DNA from: Symsagittifera roscoffensis
Lineage: Eukaryota; Xenacoelomorpha; Acoela; Convolutidae
Direction of reading: 5' to 3'
Length of the DNA: 64,000 nt
Assembly: GCF_963678635.1 (NCBI RefSeq)
Contig: NC_087070.1
Location: 49,085,467 to 49,149,466, forward strand
A program made the position numbers and the translations under genes. Shown here in pieces: positions 58,021-64,000 of the stretch (within the stretch, counting starts at the first letter, position 1; each line of letters starts with the position of its first letter). The notes beneath the pieces were generated by a model. It did not search any database. It was given only the letters and a program-made list of their open reading frames with translations, and had not been told where the DNA came from.

Positions 58021-59497
58021 TAAAATCATCGAGCGTTGTCTAATTTTTACTCAGATATTATGCAGAGAGATAGCTGCTAACACAATTACTCAAGATTATT
58101 AGTAGCATTTACCTACGTATTCGCAGTTAATTAATAACTCGTATTCCTTGTTGTTTGTGCTCGGGGTGGTTTTTTCTTCAGAAAAGTTTCGACATTTAAA
58201 CTAGCCATATTTGACGGAATTTTTTTTATATCAATCAAAAAATATTGTTGTCTTGAGCTTAAACTTTACGAAAAATGATAACAGATGAAATATTTTTTCA
58301 AGTTTAAGCTCAAGATATCAATATTTTTTGATTCATATAACAAAATTCCGTCGAAAATGGCTAGTTGAAAAGTCGAAATTTGTCTGAAGAAAACAAAACA
58401 CGCACCCCGAGCACAAATATTCCGTTACTTTCGTATCGAAAGTCGGAACAAAAATTAAATGAAATAAAAAAAAATGTTTTTTTTTTCTGAAATTTGAAAG
58501 TTGTTATGAAAATCATCCCCCCACACGCCAAATAAAGAACATAAAGATAGATTTCGTTCTTTGTAACAGATCAATTATGGCAAAGAAGCTTCGTTCGACC
58601 GATTTGGAACGATTTATAAGACGGATTAAATCTCCACTTACGCGTTAATAGCGCGAATTATATCGCGCGTTAATTGTCCCAAATTGGCCAAAATGGCAAT
58701 CTTTAAACCCTCATAACTTTACGAAAAATGATAACAGTTGAAATATTTTTTCAAGTTTAAGCTCAAGACAACGATATTTTTTGATTGATATAACAAAAAA
58801 TTCCGTCAAATATGGCTAGTTTAAATGTCGAATTTTGTCTGAAGAAAAAACCACCCCGAGCACAAACAACAAGGAATATGAGTTATTAATTAACTGCGAA
58901 TACGTAAGTAAATGCTACTAATAATCTTGAGTAATTGTGTTAGCAGCTATCTCTCTGGATAATATCTGAGTAAAAATTAGACAACGCTCGATGATATTTG
59001 GATTTCGGCAGTTTAAAGCAGAATTTTTTTTTTAATATTTAGTTACAATTGATATTACTGGCATAGTTGCCTGGCATTTTATTTCTCAAAAACCGTTCTT
59101 GTTCCGACTTTCGATACGAAAGTAACGGAATATTTGTGCTCGGGGTGGGTTTTTTTTTCTTCAGACCAATTTCGAATTTTTAACTAGCCATTTTTGACAG
59201 AATTTTTTTTATATCATTCGAAAGGTATTGTTGTCCTGAGCTTAAATTTGAAAAGATATTTCAACTGTTATCATTTTTCGTAAAGTTATGGGGGTTTAAA
59301 GATTGCTATGTCGGCCAATTTGGGACAATTAATGCGCGATATATTTTGCGCTGTTAACGCGTAAAAGGAGATTTAACCCGTCTTTGAAATCGTTACGAAG
59401 TGGTTGAAGGAAGCTTATTCGCCATGATTGAGTTGTTGCTACGATGAAATTCTATCACCCTGTTCTTTAATTGGCGTGTGGGGGGATGATTTTCACA
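58021..59497. mobile_element. Nested foldback (inverted-repeat) element cluster
   Basis: A ~105-bp module (from 'TTTAAGCTCAAG' through 'TGGCTAGTTTAAATGTCGAA' to 'CACCCCGAGCAC') occurs four times in alternating orientation: minus at about 58160-58262, plus at 58298-58402, plus at 58760-58864 and minus at 59136-59250. Larger arms pair as inverted repeats: 58021-58270 with 58765-58995, 58298-58453 with 59098-59252, and 58505-58765 with 59240-59497. No protein is encoded. The pattern suggests foldback or MITE copies inserted into one another, in the space between SCAPER and Islet. Confidence 0.8.
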
Positions 59498-59499
59498 AA

Positions 59500-60769
59500 A
59501 AATCTCAATTTTTATATTTTATTTTATTACATTCAACTTTTTCGTGTTATTACTGCTTCGAAGACAAAAAAAGGCAGTCGGAAAATTCAGGACTTCGCCG
59601 TGATACGGGCAACTTTGTTGTTATTAAAGGATAAAAAACAAAAAGCTTGGTTGGTATTTTACGCTGATTAGTAACAAAACTGCTGATTGTGCAAAAAGTC
59701 GTGCGCGATTTTAAGTTTCAAAAGCTGATAGTAGTGTTTAGGTTTCCCTGCACAATTAGACAATAATATATTGGCCCGTTTTCCTAATAAAATTTAATTT
59801 GTCCGAATTGAGGTTGTGTTTTTGGAAAAATCCTACTCTTGAATGATTTTCGAAGGGTTATGTAATTTTTTTAATGAAATTCAAAACTTGAACTAAATAG
59901 AAAAGTGTCTTTGAGTTTAGAAAAAAACCGTCGTCGGTCTAATAGAATTGTTTTGAACTGCAAATTTGTAATGGGACAGTTAGCCAAAAGTTTTCAAATT
60001 ATATTTTGAACATCTTGTTTGATTGTTTTTCTTTCACTTCTTACCAACTTTTTTTTGTTCCGACTAGTGAAAATAGGTGGAACTTTGTATTCGGGTGTTC
60101 AAGTTTTTTTTCACACAAAATCAGCTTCCACAAAAATATCATTGGAGAAAGTGCCATTCAAACGACATTAAAAAACTTCCAAAATTTTGTCGCAGTGTCT
60201 AGAAAAGCTGTTTTTGATTATTAGTTCAATTTCGAGCGCAAAACGCGATCGAATAATGTTCGTTAGATGGAAACTAACTATTTTTTTAAAATAATTTTAG
60301 GCTCACAAAACTTGATTTTACCATCAAGTAAACTAGTTTTGGATATTTCTTTCAGCGCTTATTTTCAAAGCAAATTAAAACTATCGTACAAAAAAAAGCA
60401 TAAATAGAAAAAAAATACAATTTTTTTCCATTTTTTTTATTTGGTATTAATTTTACGAACACAAATTTAGTGGATTATGCTTAATCCATTAATTCCCTAC
60501 GCGATTGTGTAGTTCTCGAATCACACCACAAACTAAAAATGAGTACTTTGAAGAAAATTTTTTTTAAAAATCTTTTTTTTTGTGAATATAGTCGGAACAT
60601 TCTGTGCTACTTGCACAGCAACTGGCTGTCCTTGTTTTATGCCTTTTGTTCGGTTTTTCATTTGAAGCGATTGCGAATGTAACGAAGAGTGTCACACTTA
60701 CCTGTGCATACAGGTCTCTTACAATGATACTGTTTTCTAGAAGATTAAATTGTAACATTTACTAAATGG
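59500..60769. other. Intergenic DNA, no gene seen
   Basis: AT-rich sequence. A short motif (AGTCGGAACATTCTGTGCTA at about 60590) is shared with SCAPER introns. No exon could be supported. Confidence 0.4.
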
Positions 60770-60775
60770 TTTATT
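60770..60775 (-). promoter_or_regulatory. Candidate Islet poly(A) signal
   Basis: TTTATT on the + strand is AATAAA on the minus strand, about 580 bases after the Islet stop codon. Other sites are possible. Confidence 0.35.
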
Positions 60776-61356
60776 TACAGCATTTAAATTTTCTGCATTA
60801 TTTGAAACATAAAACGGAAAAGAAAAGAGTGTCTTTTTGGGAATGGAGTTGCAATAGAGTTTTGATTGACGGTTCGTTTAAACAGCTATTGATGACTGAG
60901 TTTTTGACAGCTAAAAGGATTTGTAACATCTAATCAACGTTCATTCGGCCTTGACTGGATGAAGTCTCGTCAAAATAAACATCCAAAATCTTCGCAAGTC
61001 GGGAAATATCCAGGTTTCTGTGCTTCAAATAATTTCGAATATCCGGCATCGGTTGTCAGAATTTTTATCGGTTCCCATATCCAGTAGATTCAATGGTACC
61101 ATATGACGTTGTAAACATGTCGGGAAATCCGAAGGTTCTAGATTCCCTAGGGTCGGTTAAATAATTGAAGAGATCAAACGAAGGTAAAAATCATCCACCT
61201 CGTCGATGCATATCCTTTGTCGCAATTCTTCAGTGTAGATGGCAATTCGTTGACGAGTGTTCAAATGACATTGAAATTAATAGTTGTGATGTACATAATA
61301 TGTAGAATTAGGGTTGATAATTGTCTGTTTCGACGGGTGTAGGTGGAATGTTGTTT

Positions 61357-61461
61357 TCAGTCTGAGGATAGAGAGAGGGAGCAGTCGCTTCCAGCAGGCG
61401 AGCCCAAACAGCCGTCTGAAATGACTGAACCTGGTCCGCCGCCGCCGTTGTCGAATGCCAT
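61357..61461 (-). CDS. isl: isl terminal exon
   Basis: Minus-strand acceptor ctgttgtttcag, then 34 codons (MAFDNGGGGPGSVISDG…) and TGA at 61359-61357. The first codon happens to be ATG, but splicing from the exon at 62414 makes it internal to the protein. Confidence 0.85.
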   Translation of the reverse strand: MAFDNGGGGPGSVISDGCLGSPAGSDCSLSLSSD

Positions 61462-62566
61462 CTGAAACAACAGCTACCTGTTATTATTGATTTGAGTTTC
61501 TTTTGATAAAATGATTTTAAAAAAAGTCAATGACAGGCGTTTTAAAGGTTTTGCACATTTAGCCGTTTTACAATTTTCAAGTATTACAGGAATTCTCGGT
61601 TGAGATAGTTATTATTCTGTCAATAAAATGTTTTGAGTGCCCTTTATAAAGTATTTAATAAAATCATTCGTCAATATTTTTTGATAAACATTACTAGCAA
61701 AAGTAGCCAATCATACATTGGCATAATTTAAGCATGGGAATCTAAATGAAATTTTCTACTGTTCTGTTTTTATCCTGCATATACATATTGTACGCCCTGA
61801 TAAATCCTTTCCTGGTCGAAAAGGTGACAAGTTTAGAATTGCGGCGGCGATTGGTTCAATTTCCTCTAGAAAAGGAAACATGCGTCCAACATCCCGTCAC
61901 AAGTGGCCAAATTGTCGCAGAAATAAGACGATTAGATTTTAGTTTGAGGTAATTTGATAATCTGATTGAAATATTTCCATATTTTCCGTTTTAGTACATT
62001 TCTCAATAATCCCAACATTTGTAAGTCTCTATTATTGTTAACGCCGTCAAACGTAAAAAATTGAAAGTGTAAACTGATCGTTTTTTGACGACATCATCCA
62101 ATCGACTTCTCAGTGAGTGTGCTTCTTCATTGATGTCAATTTTTTGGCATTTCAAAAATGAATGTTCTTCGCAAAGTAATTCAACTTTATAACTCCTAAT
62201 TGATTTTCCTTTTTTAGCATCCAGGTATTCTTTTTCCCAGAAAAATTAGCAAAAATTTTTTTGGTGGCTCTTCATTGAAGAAAGAAAATTTAGCCGACAA
62301 GCGCCGAAGAAAAAATTTGTTTGTCTCTTGATTTGTAAAAGTTTAGCTTCTAAATTAGTGAAACAATGATTTGCAAACTACTCCAAAATATTTTTCAGTC
62401 CAACTGTTCTTACCATGTAGGCTGGGTCCATCTCTGAGGCGTGGTGGGGGTGGTGTGGTAGGCCGTACGGAGGGTGGGGGTAGGGAGGAAACTGGCCGTC
62501 CAGCACTGGGTCATGACGCATGGGGCTGCCAGCGACCATGGGCACGCCATTCAGACCACTAATATT
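61357..62566 (-). CDS. isl: Islet LIM-homeodomain transcription factor, C-terminal part (last two exons)
   Basis: Islet proteins are nuclear LIM-homeodomain factors that specify motor neurons and other cell types; they work with LDB and LHX3-type partners. Two minus-strand exons, 62566-62414 and 61461-61357, join in phase 0 and give 85 residues plus TGA. The first begins NISGLNGVPMVAGSPMRHDP, which matches the 'NIQGMTGTPMVAASPERHD' block that opens the LHX3-binding region of vertebrate ISL1. It continues with a Pro/His/Tyr-rich stretch. The second exon reads AFDNGGGGPGSVISDG and then SLSLSSD; 'GGPGS' parallels the ISL1 tail. The tail is shorter than in vertebrate Islet and differs from it. 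The LIM domains and homeodomain must lie right of the window: no homeodomain exon was found up to 64000. Convergent neighbour of SCAPER. Confidence 0.88.
61462..62413 (-). other. isl: Last intron of isl
   Basis: The intron runs from gtaaga (62413 downward) to ctgttgtttcag. It contains no recognisable repeat. An unrelated + strand frame at 61746-61952 is not supported as a gene. Confidence 0.7.
62414..62566 (-). CDS. isl: isl penultimate exon
   Basis: The minus-strand exon of 51 codons has a phase-0 acceptor (ttttcag, ending at 62567) and donor ATG|gtaaga. It encodes NISGLNGVPMVAGSPMRHDP, then FPPYPHPPYGLPHHPHHASE and MDPAYM. It is strongly GC-rich against the flanks. Confidence 0.9.
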
Positions 62567-62599
62567 CTGAAAAACAAAAACAAAGATACATTATAACCC

Positions 62600-64000
62600 T
62601 GATTGAAACCGTTATTGCAATAAAAGGCGTAAATAATAATGATCTTACAAGGATTTTAATTTTCAAAGTATTTTAATTGTAGAACTAGCCTAGAAAATTA
62701 TTTATCCGGAAAGATAAATTTTCTTTTACGTATAATTTTTTTTTCCTAGAAATGTTCAAAGTCATTTTTCTTAATGCACTGAAAGGAACTTTGCTTCTGC
62801 GCTGTTTTAAAAGTTCGAATATTATTTTGAATGGTTTTGCATTTTAGTGGCAACTACCTTTGTAGCGCTGTGTATTCACATACAGTGACACAGATTCAGA
62901 TTATTTACCCAGACAAATTTTTCCTACAAAAGAATTACTGCCGACGTTTCTGTTTAATAAAATTTTGTCCGAATTGGTTTTTTGACAAATTTTACGTTGT
63001 TTCGTGGTAATACTGTTAACAGTACTAGTACATGTAGTCGGCTCATTGTCATTTATCTGTTCTGGTCTTATCTCTCAACCCCCCTCTTTTTCTTTTCTCT
63101 TCTATTATGCCACCTGTGGGTTGTAGCCTTCTCCACAATTATCCCCCCTCTCACAGCCCCTCTATGCCCCCCGGAAGCTACCTGGCCGGAGTCCCGCAGA
63201 CTGTGTAGAAAGCACAGGAAATTACTAGACAATGCATTCTGTCACATTTTCTCAATTCAGTTTTTTCAGGCCACCTCTCACAGTTCAACGCTATCTTTCT
63301 ATCTCTATAGATCTATTTTTTCGATAATCTGCTTTTTACGTATAAATAAAAATATATTACATAACTTTACAAAAAATTAAAACTAAAACAACCGTCCAGT
63401 TTTCATGTTGAAAAACTGATGAAAACTGACCGAAATATATAATTTTTAGTAAATTTTCTAATCGGAGCTCAGATGATTCAAATTATTTTGTTATGCTTGC
63501 TGCAATGCTTATGAATTTGATGGAATACAAATCGCGCATTTTAAAAATAAAATACGCATTTCTTGCAATTTAAATCTAAAGGAGGCATTTCTGCATTTTT
63601 GTTCTATTTTGTATGTTAAAAATGTCGACCATGTTTTTACCCTTTGAAATGTTCCGCTGAATGAAAAAAGAAACGAGGAAATATTTCCATGGAACTAGAA
63701 GAACCAACTAGTCTTTGTGGAAAAATTGTGTCAAGATAAGATAAACTGCTGGGCCAAAAGGAAGCTGTCTTAATTGTTGGGCTAACATTTCAGATTTCAA
63801 CTATTTGCCTCTTATCGCGTACGCTTTGATTCACTTTCCCCCATTCAATGTATTTACTTGCTAAAAAATGATGATGATGAACATAGTGATGAACGAACAT
63901 TTGTCAGATCAAAATTGATTGAGTGCTATTTTAAAAAAAAAACGACAAAGAAACTTCTAAAGAAACCTCGCAAAAATGTTTCGTTTTTTTATACTGTCCG
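62600..64000. other. isl intron, no exon seen
   Basis: AT-rich sequence without a homeodomain or LIM exon. A GC/C-rich patch at 63075-63230 stands out, but no supported exon was found in it on either strand. Confidence 0.4.

Noticed and set aside
63075..63230. GC/C-rich patch as an isl exon
   Set aside because: No frame matches Islet, and only a 19-base segment lies between usable splice sites.

Overview
The window is animal (metazoan) nuclear DNA. It is AT-rich, its genes are split by spliceosomal introns, and its introns are packed with short interspersed repeats. Two genes are recognised by protein similarity. The 3' part of SCAPER (S-phase cyclin A-associated protein in the ER) lies on the + strand as 14 coding exons from 9131 to 56958. 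The last two coding exons of an Islet-type LIM-homeodomain gene lie on the - strand at 62566-61357. The two genes converge tail to tail, about 4.4 kb apart between stop codons. This matches the Islet-Scaper gene pair known as an ancient animal microsynteny, in which Scaper introns are thought to hold enhancers that drive Islet. The species cannot be named from the sequence; the divergent Islet tail and the repeats point to an invertebrate.

Layout. 1-6.0 kb holds minus-strand exons that I do not recognise: an exon at 203-670, a plausible two-exon gene at 5382-5065 plus 1440-1165, and a long ORF at 6004-5564. These probably lie inside an upstream SCAPER intron, because the first SCAPER exon here (9131) begins in the middle of the coiled coil. 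6.7-8.7 kb is a SINE split by a decayed hAT transposon that has kept a perfect 8-bp target duplication. 9.1-57.0 kb is SCAPER. All 14 exons join in one reading frame of 821 residues plus stop, with matching phases at every junction. One intron (12703-14350) appears to be GC-AG.

SCAPER introns carry at least 20 copies of a ~450-bp repeat (called R1 here) that has a hairpin at each end and no terminal inverted repeats. They also hold tRNA-headed SINEs (one derived from tRNA-Lys), a truncated CR1-like LINE with a 2A-like NPGP motif, a MITE, several tandem arrays, perfect palindromes that look like template-switch products, and a 200-base assembly gap. The largest intron (32364-47413) has a repeat-dense left half. 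Its right half (about 40.7-46.9 kb) is almost repeat-free, holds a possible nested + strand gene (42666-43472), and is the best candidate for conserved regulatory DNA. SCAPER exon 12 has a partial, nearly identical copy about 700 bp downstream that lacks a donor site. The SCAPER-Islet intergenic space holds a nest of foldback modules at 58.0-59.5 kb.

No bacterial features, CRISPR arrays, rRNA genes or convincing functional tRNA genes were seen.
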